From: Alphaproteobacteria bacterium
Lineage (GTDB): Bacteria; Pseudomonadota; Alphaproteobacteria; ATCC43930; CGMCC-115725
Direction of reading: 5' to 3'
Length of the DNA: 64,000 nucleotides
NCBI GenBank assembly: GCA_030041385.1
Contig: JASHNY010000171.1
Span: forward strand, 60,882 to 124,881
This document shows, in pieces, positions 12,001 to 18,283 of this stretch. Made by a program: the position numbers and the translations under genes. Below the pieces are notes generated by a model. The model was not told the DNA's origin and ran no database searches. It worked only from the letters and a program-made list of their open reading frames with translations. The first letter of the stretch is position 1. Every line of letters begins with the position of its first letter.

Positions 12001-13735
12001 TCGACGGGTCGCCCGCGCCCGAGGTCGCGCTGACTGTGAAGCTGCTCGGCGTCCCCGGGTCGAGCGGCAATACCTCGACCGCGAGGCTGCCCGCCGTGAT
12101 GTCGCTGGCGCCGGTGATGTAGGCGGAATCGTTGCGGTTGGCGACATCGATCGCCACGGCGACGCCGATGCCGGTCGAACTGCTGCCGGTGTTGGACCCG
12201 TTCGCGATCACCCCGACGACATCCGCCGATTGCGCCTCGACCGTCGCCGCCCCGGTGCCGGCATCGATCGTTCCGGAACTGACATAGGCCGAGGTGTTGC
12301 CGGTGTCGGTGCCGACCGCGACCGCACCTGCAACCCCGACATTGTCGCCGCCCGAGCCGGTGGCGGGGTCGTACTGCGAGAGGTAGTTTTCGCTGGTGTT
12401 GCCGCTGCTGTTCGCAGCCGCTCCGCCGGGCGAGGATTCGGCCGTCGTCGTGATCGTGCGGTTTGTGGTCGCCGTCAATGACACCGAGCTGCCGTCGACG
12501 GTGGCGCCGGCGATTGACGCGGTCGTATCGCCGCTGATGATCGAGGCGGCCACCGCCGCCCCCGCCGTGGCGCCGCTGGCGTCGGCGGTCGTGGTATCGA
12601 CCAGCGTGCTGCCGGCGCTCAGCGATGCCGCGCCGGCAGCGTCGAGCGTCGCCCCGTCGCCGATGTTGAGCGCCGCGCCGCTGGTGAACGTGGTAACCGC
12701 AACGGCGGCGTCCACCGTACCGTCGGTCAGCGACGCATCCGGCGTATCCGTGGTGGTGATGCCGACGTTGGATGTCGCCGCGACGGTCAGCGACCCGGCC
12801 GCACCCGGCCCGGTGGCATCCAAGGTCGCTTCGCCGATCGTGACGGTGGGGTCGGCCGAGCCGCTCAGGATCGCCGGCAATAACGTGTTGGCCGTGGTCA
12901 GCGTGCCGGTCACCTGCGCCGCGATGTCGATGGCGCTCGCCGACAATGTCGAGGTGTTGCCGGCCGTGTCACCGATGGTGACACTCGCGCCGCCGGTTGC
13001 GGTGTTGGGACCGCCCGGCAAGGCGGCGGTGGCGGTTTCGGTCGCCATCGCCTGCAACGACAGGGTTCCGGTGGCGGTGAGGTTGGCATCGGTGAGGTTG
13101 ACCTGGGAGTCGCCGCCGGTAGTCTGCGACGTGAGTGTCAGATCGCCGGTGACGCTGGCGGTGGCGCTAGAGGCGATCTGCGAGTCGCTCTGCACCGAAA
13201 GCCCGTAGCTGAGCGTGGCGCCGGTGGCGTCGAGGTTGACGAGGTCGTTGGCGGCGCTTTGGCTATTGTGCGCGAACTGCAGGGTCAGCGTCTGATTGTT
13301 CGCTCCCTGGGCGGCAAAGAACGAGTCGAGCGCGTTGAAACTGTCGAGATCGACATCGATCGTATCGCCCTGCGACGACGAATCGGTGCGGTTGATGGTT
13401 ACCGTGGTGTCGGTGGCGGCGGACAGGTTTGCGGAGTAGACGGGGTTGGTATTGCCGGTTTCGTAGAGGCCGATTGTGTAGGTCGAGCCGCTGTGCGTGG
13501 CCTGCAGGGTGAGGGGCTGGGCCGCGCCGAGCGCATAGGCGATGTCCGCCGACATCAAGAGGCGCGGCTCGACTGCTTCGAGCGTGAAGCGGCGGTGCCG
13601 GCGGGTTACCGGCGGCCGCGGCAGCGGGCCGCGGCGCGAATCCTTCCTCCTCTTGCCGCGCAGCACGTCGTGCAGCAATTTGGCCCAGGGAACGGATGCA
13701 GCTTCCTGAGGCGGGAAGCTCCGAGCCAGCTTCAT
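1..13735 (-). CDS. Giant repetitive adhesin-like surface/secreted protein with LEPR-XLL-type N-terminus (C-terminal end outside window)
   Basis: ATG at 13735 (complement) reads MKLARSFPPQEAASVPWAKLLHDVLRGKRRKDSRRG...RRFTLEAVEPRLLMSADIAYALG. The codon phase at 13735 matches the phase at the left edge (...GFTASSAGFAAVPNPSTSTPVITIENTLD). The sequence between is Gly/Ala/Ser/Thr/Val-rich and repetitive, e.g. GVGASVAVNYGQNTVLAQV and SVSVAGAVAANIELGSAKAYI. It is missing from the ORF track, presumably because no stop lies in the window. Confidence 0.9.
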   Translation of the reverse strand, partial: MKLARSFPPQEAASVPWAKLLHDVLRGKRRKDSRRGPLPRPPVTRRHRRFTLEAVEPRLLMSADIAYALGAAQPLTLQATHSGSTYTIGLYETGNTNPVYSANLSAATDTTVTINRTDSSSQGDTIDVDLDSFNALDSFFAAQGANNQTLTLQFAHNSQSAANDLVNLDATGATLSYGLSVQSDSQIASSATASVTGDLTLTSQTTGGDSQVNLTDANLTATGTLSLQAMATETATAALPGGPNTATGGASVTIGDTAGNTSTLSASAIDIAAQVTGTLTTANTLLPAILSGSADPTVTIGEATLDATGPGAAGSLTVAATSNVGITTTDTPDASLTDGTVDAAVAVTTFTSGAALNIGDGATLDAAGAASLSAGSTLVDTTTADASGATAGAAVAASIISGDTTASIAGATVDGSSVSLTATTNRTITTTAESSPGGAAANSSGNTSENYLSQYDPATGSGGDNVGVAGAVAVGTDTGNTSAYVSSGTIDAGTGAATVEAQSADVVGVIANGSNTGSSSTGIGVAVAIDVANRNDSAYITGASDITAGSLAVEVLPLDPGTPSSFTVSATSGAGDPSSVGFAGSLALNITQTTNEAYIDQGATVTLTGSPNVTVEAESNVTNSASAEPAQSGGGGSSANVGIGASIALNYNQDTTAAYLGNNAVVTGAGDLTLTAQSTHLMTTDATGGGAGGTAVTPVVAISISDDNAYTTLGTTTNTPLSIGGNFTANSALADNVETTSSGDTNASKTGIGISLALSVVNDSSLSTTYQNLAAASGTAAFLSSAVSGSQSAAKASVAGGQDEDNDNNSDVDSQTSGQEGFANSLVAADGGSGTKGTEGDTAPSASTSDGSVSVAGAIAANIELGSSQAYIGDGLTVTSGGTLSLTSSANIDGHASASGAAVSSGSGTGVGAGVAVNYADATNLAYVGASTLTVGGLDISATQANRPLSFDAASAVSNNTIAVGQSGLVTGDAVVYDAEGGTAIGGLTDGQTYYVNVQSDGTLALYDSQADAVAGGTTGQIALGAGGSGTQSLVDETDSFGASATSGAGGGKIGVAGSVAINLAFTDTEANLGDAGGVPGVTVTGGGAVSLTAGAAVANMASAEPAASTSGGSSVGVGASVAVDYGQNTVLAQVENGASIGGSAGVDPGSLTLGASLSQTMTTAAMNGVSGGGTEVTPVIAVSVADDDVAATLGSGSQITLSGAFGAQASLSDQVTTSATGNTTTGKTGVGISIAVTVVNDGATASISGRSLTAASATFASSVNSTSASSATASVAGGPADDGSGTQSVDSQTSGQEGFVGSEAGSDTSGGTKAKGTEGASAPSASTSSGSVSVAGAVAANVEMASSEAYVGDGSTVTTTGTLSVTSTATVGGTATADGSAVTASSGGTGVGAAVAVNYADATNLAYIGVATLTVGGLSLSATGGGTDAFGASATSGAGGGKIGVAGSVAINLAFTDTEADLGDSSGVPGITVTGGGAVGLQAAATVANTVSAEPASGSTTGGSSVGVGASVSVNYGQNTVLAQVDNSATIGGAGNLTLGASLAQTMTTDATNGASGGGTEVTPVIAVSVADDDVEATLGSGAQITLSGAFSAQASLSDAVETSATGNTAGNTGIGISIAVSVVNDGSVATTARDLSAAGAATFSASTISGSESLATASVAGGPQDDGSGDQQVDQQTSGQENYVNSESGADNTGSKAKGTEGATAPSASTSSGSVSVAGAVAANIELGSAKAYIPDGLTITSGGVLQVSSAANIDGHAIADGSAVTGSSSGTGVGAAVAVNYADATNQAYIGNATTINAGGLTVEATEAARNVAMPMTTLPVVDTTANTIFLGLDSGLTTGEEVTYHANGGTAIGGLSDGTQYYVADMGGGKFSLFNSASDAQNDTNAIALTSTGSGDQNFTTSGVEGTGLLASTINFQPAGTVNVLNLGNDSGLRTGDAVTYDAEGGSAVGGLTSGDTYYVIELGGGLFQLAATRDDAEAGNAIALTSAGNANQILIDQSDSFITEATSGAGGGKIGVAGSVTVNIVTNNTEALVGLSPSDTAPSTASITITGGGDVAVAAAGDESNLSQAAPSAGGGSGSSVGVGASVAVNVVTNTITAEIADGTAWSGTAGTFSVGAAFADSAITHGENGASANSGAGVGIGAAVAVVQDTATADVGTGDAISATGDVSITTTYTGAFETLTDATAAGGNVGVGASVSVAVIIENASAGLARGLTTTGGTLTVASLTTMASMADATASVQGVSSSDSQQDGKNGSTGADGQADHQLNDNPDVTQADGSADTSLPSASGNVSSANSEGSSQSGASSGGGSDGVGVAAAVAVNFVTTTNIASITGGSTVSAAGAVTVEGQSQLAGTAEGVGTSVQLQSESNNIGAGVGVNVVTGKNEAYVDGNSSVTGQGVTVEAVNPVGATDNFVAWGAAAGGGTGDVGVAGSVAVNVVTLTVEAYVGAGSSVHSGGGLTVAAAETLAPQTLAAGAGFSEGTAVGAAISVAVVNVTANSYIDGNADVAGALSIDATINFDTSAIPIPLLPTSDDPSATSVAVAGGASAGDAAIGGAFIVDVFTANASAYIGAGAQINQGGLYTPSSAQTISIDAENDTTITSIGGALGLTTGSAGIGGSLDVEILNKQTYAYIGDATVSAGGAVSLQANATETMLSIVVTAGGAGTAGVAGSISVAVVTSDTSAYLDNNGSLDAGGTVLISATDQFTTTMLAGAVGLGGEAGVGVADTTLVHSDTVLAYVGTSATVIAGGTGLSIGADESENILTIAADAGVSGSAGVAGSAVVNVLTEVTTADIGDGAKVTVNNGGNLVVSAADDSSVISVSGNLAAGGDAGVGAGVDVGTYQKTTTAYIGSGVNATVGGSIIVAANSSEDIISIAAGLAIGGYAGVGVDAGVHVFTLQTRAFIGEDPDGTATVAANISAGGSIAVEANDTTDINEIVGVLGAGAAGFAAGAGVNVMSKDTEAFIGTGATVSAGGAGAGLTVDTGLIDTGLDTSASTFNPNSPGGVGIDSSTSGSAAESGDRSSFESAGQVGIPQLGGLDLTGNGSSSQVSNPALQGIVTTSPDTENGFTGIAVAATNEDNIRSFVVTFGAGAAGVGISAGVDVVTAKTEATIGDGATVTSGGSVLVGASNYFYHLTIDVGVAAGGVGVAPAVGVNVIDYTTNAEIGAASVTATADVVVQAASNENIAMIGAGASVGGATGVGAVVDVLTVNNSTTASIDGSAIVEAGGNVAVYATDNTAVLELAGSVSVGGVAGIGGSVGVIVLDKDTTATIGQDAHVDALGNTSAASGILDGVIDDNGTQFDTTGANGVIVQAESSENILHIVVAGAVGGDAGVAGAVGVSLITSTTDAKIATGAVIDGNQTYEQHANPRQSVYVNAGNDVTIQSYVIGVGVGGLVGLTGAVDVGTLNNNIDAEIDTGASVAARNDVEVNAVGIKNLTGYTISGAGGIVGLGASVSVWSLGTPIQTSYQDNSGDSSNALTGNSGGAADGNAADQSQSGTSLVTGSGGLGAFTSSGSNSNSSQNRVESASQTAGADVNNDGPTQSSILNAENVPALPPGTTAAVQAGASIHADNDIGVTADEAASVTQVLGQVSGGVVGAGAAVDVLSIADNVTASDDGTNYAGRNIAVAAVFNEGVNVTSLGLQAGYIGLGAGVVVITDNSVTQATLGSVTGAQAVTVEASADRSFTALTGQADVGAVGAGATFVEITIGGGATATVDDSASLTNIASLTVSADSTVTVNATTDAISAGIGAFSANFTIVEANPTVAATIGNNTTVSTPGAVSVDASATFAADATTNGVSAGGLAVGVSLSEVTLAPTVTASVGSDAQITAGSLTLSASTPLPTTNAGYSAQATSTGSVGALVGATSTNAITNNNSVIKSFVDSSAVLTIAGATFISAVGTNEQEADSDSNAGGLVAAGIATSQSNSDTDTEAYLGSNVLLTDSGDVTIAATANDDNFALTNAGSGGAIAGDAAVADTTNDSTTTATIGAGSYVDAATVTLGADHIATFNAQITTLAGGVLAGSGAGIDNQISAATTAAVGDNATVTSDDISITATDDAEKPLLNDGSESENDFGTTGGLASAAGAADTTTISFTTKVTIGDYASLDVPGVTSDLPLITLAALNIFNVHDIMAFETGGAVSGAAVTGTITTSTDIADVYVGQGASITSSGAIVMSARGGGTIDQEISTETYGAGTATLGSTTVDIEPDNTVEIGPYATVTANGDLDLSAGSDTNYDTDQYVLTSTYDGFAGSAIPISSIHATGYLIQTDLINIDQGALAESGGTANLYTDLFGDDQVTTQAKAESWVSDLSGSILSALGGGALAQYANTNTLYLANSVITNDGTVETGINRNLSLDLTGWNDATGQITSYTASPGITFQSTYQTIANTLAAEITRDEQLLNEYGANTPLLQQFYQNQINQDEAEIAADNLPTETPGGTPEGTTGYQMAVNVAPIVADAGRIWVVGSELAGSGSFIAPSDASVTITNNTPAFLNIYGITIPADNGGMYFNGDLWTTNSQITTQDQKNIGALNQRNQNAGSPLSGFTASSAGFAAVPNPSTSTPVITIENTLD
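7690..11660 (-). repeat. Three long imperfect intragenic repeats in the giant adhesin gene
   Basis: The block ...GISIAVSVVNDG...SGQE...SASTSSGSVSVAGAVAANIELG.AYIGDG...GTGVGAAVAVNYADATN.AYIG...ATSGAGGGKIGVAGSVAINL... recurs from about 11660, 10210 and 9060 downward, with high DNA similarity. Confidence 0.85.
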
Positions 13736-14109
13736 GCGACTCCCCTGTCAAAACGGCCGTCCGCCCCGGCCGGCGCGCGCGGCGCGATCGGCGGTGGCGG
13801 CAGCCTTCGGCTTGTCTTCAAACGGATTTGGCTCATTTTGCACCGGCAGGTCGCGGACGGGCCGCCGCGATGCGAGCAGCCCATTTCCAGGTTGACCGAC
13901 CAGCCCGTCATCGGCGGACCCCCTGCGCACCGGCAACCTACCGGGGATACAACTTATAGGGAGGCGGCCGCACACGCGCCAGTTCAAACATCCGCCAAAA
14001 GTAGCACCGGATGCGTTAGTATGTCGCAAGTGATGGACCGTTGACCGTCAGTTGCCGTCTGCCGCCGATAATGCTGCGATCGGCAAATAAAAAAAATCAA
14101 TACCTTGCG

Positions 14110-14194
14110 ATGGTTAGTAACATTAATCGGCGGGTAACGTTCACAATGGTTAACAGTGCGAAAAGATGGTTAACGCGGCCGGATTCTAACCATC
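14110..14194. promoter_or_regulatory. Cluster of CtrA-like half-sites (TTAACCAT)
   Basis: ATGGTTAG 14110-14117, ATGGTTAAC 14146-14154, ATGGTTAAC 14166-14174 (20 bp apart), CTAACCATC 14186-14194; also TTAA-N7-GTAA at 14123-14137. Confidence 0.45.
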
Positions 14195-14294
14195 GGATTA
14201 ATGATTCCGGCCTTGCGCGGCCGACAGGGCGCCCGCCATTTGCCGATACGGAAATTCGCGCGTTCCGCGAACCCGGCCGGTGCGCCTCTGGTCC

Positions 14295-15659
14295 TTAGGC
14301 CGGCAGCGTCGGGGCCGTCGCCGGGCGGCCCGGCGGAAACGACCACCAGAAAGTCCCGGCCGAGCCGCCGGCCGCCAAGGCGCGCTGGCGCAATTCCTCC
14401 CGCATGGCCTGGAGCTCCCGCGCGCTCCAGCCAAGGCACGAGGTCATCGCCAGGGTGCGCGGGTCGAACACCATGTTCCATTCCGGCCGGCCGCGGGTCA
14501 TCAACGCATCCGGCAATACCAGGCAGTGATAGGCGCGCACCCCGCCCGGAAGCGACAGCGCGTAGTCGAGCGTGCGCCGGAACCCCTCGGGGGTATCGCC
14601 CGGCAGGCCGAAGATCACCTGCATCTCGATATTGGTGATCGCGGCGAGGCGGCGGATCTCCTGCTCGAACCGCGGCGGATCGGCCTTGCGCTGATGCAGG
14701 CGAAGCACCTCCGGGTCGGTCGATTGCAGTCCCACGCCAAGATAGGCGGGGCCTGCCTCCTTCAGAAATTCGATATGTTCGTCGCGGATCGCCGCGGGAT
14801 AGATCTCGGCCCAGAACAGCACGTTGCGCAACGCCCCGGTCTCGGCGGCGGCCTGCCGCAGGTTGCGGAAGGCGCGCAGGCTGAGGTTGAGGCCGGCGTC
14901 GAGCAGCAGCACCGCCGGCGCCTCGAGCCGGGCGAAGGCGCGCATTTCGCGCGCGATGTACTCGCTTGAGAAAATCCCCCGGCTGCGGTCGTGCGTGCCC
15001 CATTCGCAAAACAGGCACGACAGCGGGCAGCCGCGAAAGGTTTCGAGATAGGCGACCGCGCCGCGCGGCATCAAGCCGAGCTGGAACGGCGAGGCCAGTT
15101 CGTCGAGTTCGGCCGGGGCGGGCGCCGGACCGGTGCGGTGCCAGCCGCGCCCGACCGGCAGGGTCAGCCCGGGGATGGTTTCGAGCGCGGCCCGGGTCAG
15201 CACTGGCAGCCGCGCGATGTCGCGGAAGATGATCTCGCCGTCGCCTTCGACCAGAGCGTCGAGATAGGTGTTGGGGTCGCGGTAGAAATCGAGGTCGAAC
15301 AGCGCCGTCCGCGCCGACGGGCCGCCGAACACGATCACGCAGGACGGGCGCCGCCGCTTGATCTCGCGCGCCACCGCCACCATGCATTCGGCCGACCACA
15401 CATAGACCGAGAAACCGACGAGATCCGGCTCCAGGGCGAGGATCTGGTTGACGTAGAGGGCGACGTCGGCACGCCCGAAATCGAGCAACCGCACGCGATG
15501 CCCCGGGCGCTCCGGATCTCCGACGACGGCGGCCTGGACGCGGCGGATGCCGAAGCTCGGCAGGTGCAATGTCCTCAGTTCGCCGCCGTCCGGAAGCGGG
15601 GTCAGGCAGACCAGGGCGATGCGGCGTGACGGCACGGCGTTCTTGCAGACCGGTGGCAC
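14295..15659 (-). CDS. B12-binding domain-containing radical SAM protein
   Basis: N-terminal cobalamin-binding-like half (LEPDLVGFSVYVWSAECMVAVAREIKRRRPSCVIVFGGPSA), then RGCPLSCLFCEW (Cx3Cx2C), VGLQSTDPEVL and VIFGLPGDTPEGF. Confidence 0.88.
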   Translation of the reverse strand: MPPVCKNAVPSRRIALVCLTPLPDGGELRTLHLPSFGIRRVQAAVVGDPERPGHRVRLLDFGRADVALYVNQILALEPDLVGFSVYVWSAECMVAVAREIKRRRPSCVIVFGGPSARTALFDLDFYRDPNTYLDALVEGDGEIIFRDIARLPVLTRAALETIPGLTLPVGRGWHRTGPAPAPAELDELASPFQLGLMPRGAVAYLETFRGCPLSCLFCEWGTHDRSRGIFSSEYIAREMRAFARLEAPAVLLLDAGLNLSLRAFRNLRQAAAETGALRNVLFWAEIYPAAIRDEHIEFLKEAGPAYLGVGLQSTDPEVLRLHQRKADPPRFEQEIRRLAAITNIEMQVIFGLPGDTPEGFRRTLDYALSLPGGVRAYHCLVLPDALMTRGRPEWNMVFDPRTLAMTSCLGWSARELQAMREELRQRALAAGGSAGTFWWSFPPGRPATAPTLPA

Positions 15660-15709
15660 CCAAGGGGCCGATCGTAGACGGTTGAGGCCGCCGGCGCTAC
15701 AGTCGCGTA

Positions 15710-16528
15710 ATGGTAGGATTTTTCCGCCACCTCGACATCCGGGCCGTCGAGGCCGGGCGCTATCCCGACGCGATTCGGCGGATGCGGCGGGAGGAGATCG
15801 AAGGCATCGTCGTGCGCGAGGTCTACGATCCCGCCGAATGCGCCCGCATCTGCGAGCGGCTGGAGGCGGGACGGCACGGGCTGTTGCGCACCGATTTTCC
15901 GCCGCTGATGCGCGCCTTTTTTCTCGGCATGAACCTCAACCTCACCGTGGATCTCGCCGCCTATTTCCGCGCGGCGCCCGGTTTTCGCGACGCGCTTGCC
16001 CGGCTGTTTTCGGGCAATCTCGACCTGGAGGCGCGGATGGCGAGCGTGCTGTCGGCGCTCGACGGCGGCCGCCGCTACCGCGCGGCACCGGGGCCGAGAC
16101 CGACGATCGACCATATGTTCACCACCCTGCGGGCGCACCTGCCGGGCGGCTTCATCCCGCCGCATTTCGACAACGAACAGGGGTTTCGCGCCAGCTATCA
16201 ACTGCTGCTGCCGCAGATCGGCGCCGACCTCTATTCGTTCGTGCTCGGTCTCCGCCCGGCCGAGGCGGGCGGGGCGCTGGAAATCTTCAACCTGCGCCAC
16301 GGCGGCCGGCCGTATCGCATGGCCGACGGCGCCGACGATGCCTCGCACATCGACCTCGACGGCGTCGAGAGCGTCAGCTTCCGGCTCGATCCCGGCGCGA
16401 TGATCGTCTTCAATTCGGGCCGCTACCTGCACCGCGTCACCCCGGTCTGCGGCGATGCCATCCGCTGGACGGCCTGCAGCTTCATGGCGGAGAGCCGGGC
16501 CGGCGATGAGACATTCTGCTGGGGCTGA
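15710..16528 (+). CDS. 2OG-Fe(II) oxygenase-like protein
   Basis: IPPHFDNEQGFRASYQLLLPQ (HxD), FNSGRYLHRVTPV (distal His), RWTACSFMAE. Confidence 0.72.
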   Translation: MVGFFRHLDIRAVEAGRYPDAIRRMRREEIEGIVVREVYDPAECARICERLEAGRHGLLRTDFPPLMRAFFLGMNLNLTVDLAAYFRAAPGFRDALARLFSGNLDLEARMASVLSALDGGRRYRAAPGPRPTIDHMFTTLRAHLPGGFIPPHFDNEQGFRASYQLLLPQIGADLYSFVLGLRPAEAGGALEIFNLRHGGRPYRMADGADDASHIDLDGVESVSFRLDPGAMIVFNSGRYLHRVTPVCGDAIRWTACSFMAESRAGDETFCWG

Positions 16529-17347
16529 ATGACCGGCCGTGCAATCCCGGCCTATCTCGACGGCCTGATCGCCGCCTACCGCGCCGGCCAGGCCGGGCGT
16601 GACATCCACCTCGGCTACTGGGACCGCCCGCCGGACATGCGCGCGCCGGCCTTGCCCGGCGAATTTACGGCGGCGCAGGCACGCTTTACCGCGCAGGTCA
16701 TCGAGCGGGCGGAATTCCGCGCCGGGCAGCGCGTGCTCGATATCGGCTGCGGGCTCGGCGGAACACTCGCCGCGATCGCCGCGCGCTACGACCCCATGGC
16801 CTTGTGCGGCCTCAATATCGACCGGCGCCAGCTGGCGCTGTGCCGCAGCCTCGCCCGCGGCCCCGGCACCACGCTGGCCCTGGTCGAGGCCGACGCCTGC
16901 GCCCTGCCCTTTGCCGAGGCCAGTTTCGATCGGCTGCTGGCGATCGAGGCGATGTTCCACTTCCGCTCGCGCCGGCGCTTTCTCGGCGAGGCGGCGCGGT
17001 TGTTGAAGCCCGGCGGCCGCCTCATGGTGACGGATATCCTTCTGCAGGACCCGGAGGACGCGACGCCATGGCCGGCCGCCGCGATGACCGCGGCGGTTCG
17101 GCGCGAGTACGGGCCGTGGCCTGAGCCATGGCTCGCCCCGGAAATGCTGGAACGTTGGGCGGCGGAACTGGGCCTTGGCGTTCTTGCGGCCGAGGACTGG
17201 ACCGCCGCGACCCTGCCGAGCTATCGCACGATCGCGCCGCACGGCGCCGCGGCGGGCACCCGCCCGCCCGATGCCGGCAGCGTGCTCGCCTGGCTGCACG
17301 GCCACGGCCGGCTCGCCTACCGGATGCTGATCTTCGCCCGCCGCTGA
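16529..17347 (+). CDS. Class I SAM-dependent methyltransferase
   Basis: RVLDIGCGLGGTLAAIAARYDPMALCGLNID motif I, FDRLLAIEAMFHF, LLKPGGRLMVTDI; starts directly after the upstream stop. Confidence 0.9.
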   Translation: MTGRAIPAYLDGLIAAYRAGQAGRDIHLGYWDRPPDMRAPALPGEFTAAQARFTAQVIERAEFRAGQRVLDIGCGLGGTLAAIAARYDPMALCGLNIDRRQLALCRSLARGPGTTLALVEADACALPFAEASFDRLLAIEAMFHFRSRRRFLGEAARLLKPGGRLMVTDILLQDPEDATPWPAAAMTAAVRREYGPWPEPWLAPEMLERWAAELGLGVLAAEDWTAATLPSYRTIAPHGAAAGTRPPDAGSVLAWLHGHGRLAYRMLIFARR

Positions 17348-17398
17348 TCTTCGCCCGCACCCGCCGCCCGCGGAGTTTCGGGCCGCGCTCGCGGATGG

Positions 17399-18271
17399 TC
17401 AGAACACGCCGTAATAGCCGCTTTTGACGATCGCCAGCCTTCCCTCCTCCATGCGGTAGTCGATGCCGACGTCGAACAACAGGTGGTCGAGATTGCCGCG
17501 GTTCTCGTGAATGAAGCGGATTGTCGGCGCCGGATAGTCGAGATGCCGGAGGAACCACAACAGCTGGTATACATTCACGCCCGAGAAATAGATGCAGTCG
17601 TGGGTCTGCTTGTTGGCGATGCAAATCGTCCGGCAGTCGCGCAACTCCGGCATTAGCACGGTCTCGACCGGCAATGCCGAATCGTCGAAATAGGCCGAAT
17701 TGCAGATTTTCTTCGCCGCATCGGCCAGCTGGCTCTGCCCGTCAAAGAAGAAATAGAAGTTTTCGAGCGTGGCCGTGCCGTCGTCGCGCACCGCGTAGGC
17801 GATGCCCGACGACACCGTGCTGCCGGCGTTGCCGACATACATGTGGACGACGTCGAGCACGCGCTCGCCGGCGGCAAGCGCCGCATCGAGATCGAGCGAA
17901 AACATGAAATAGGGCAGGCTCTCAATGACGCGGATGCCGCATTGCACCAGCGGGCGGATCGCCTCCAGGACCCTGGTGATCGACACCAGGCGCTCGCGCC
18001 GCCGGTAGTCGTAGAAATAGAATTCCCACGCCACCTGTCCGGGCAGCGACTTGATGCCGAAGACGGTGCGGAACGGCCCGATCCCGTCGCGGATGGCCTC
18101 GACGATATCGAAGGCGCGGGCGCCGACGCCCGCTTCCGCAAACGAGTGAAACAACAGGTTGATCGACCGGAACTTGTTCTCCGCGTCGGCCGGTGCGCCG
18201 TATTCCCACAGGCAATAGTTCAGCGACGGATCTTGCGCGGTGGCGAATTCGAAGCGGTCGGCAACGGTCAC
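17399..18271 (-). CDS. Hypothetical protein, family not recognised (290 aa), radical SAM operon
   Basis: Open frame with natural composition, packed in an operon; ends ...EEGRLAIVKSGYYGVF. Confidence 0.7.
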   Translation of the reverse strand: MTVADRFEFATAQDPSLNYCLWEYGAPADAENKFRSINLLFHSFAEAGVGARAFDIVEAIRDGIGPFRTVFGIKSLPGQVAWEFYFYDYRRRERLVSITRVLEAIRPLVQCGIRVIESLPYFMFSLDLDAALAAGERVLDVVHMYVGNAGSTVSSGIAYAVRDDGTATLENFYFFFDGQSQLADAAKKICNSAYFDDSALPVETVLMPELRDCRTICIANKQTHDCIYFSGVNVYQLLWFLRHLDYPAPTIRFIHENRGNLDHLLFDVGIDYRMEEGRLAIVKSGYYGVF

Positions 18272-18283
18272 CGGTGCCTCCTG

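Noticed and set aside
15602-17305. 567-aa minus-strand ORF
   Set aside because: Antisense to the 2OG oxygenase and methyltransferase; shadow composition.
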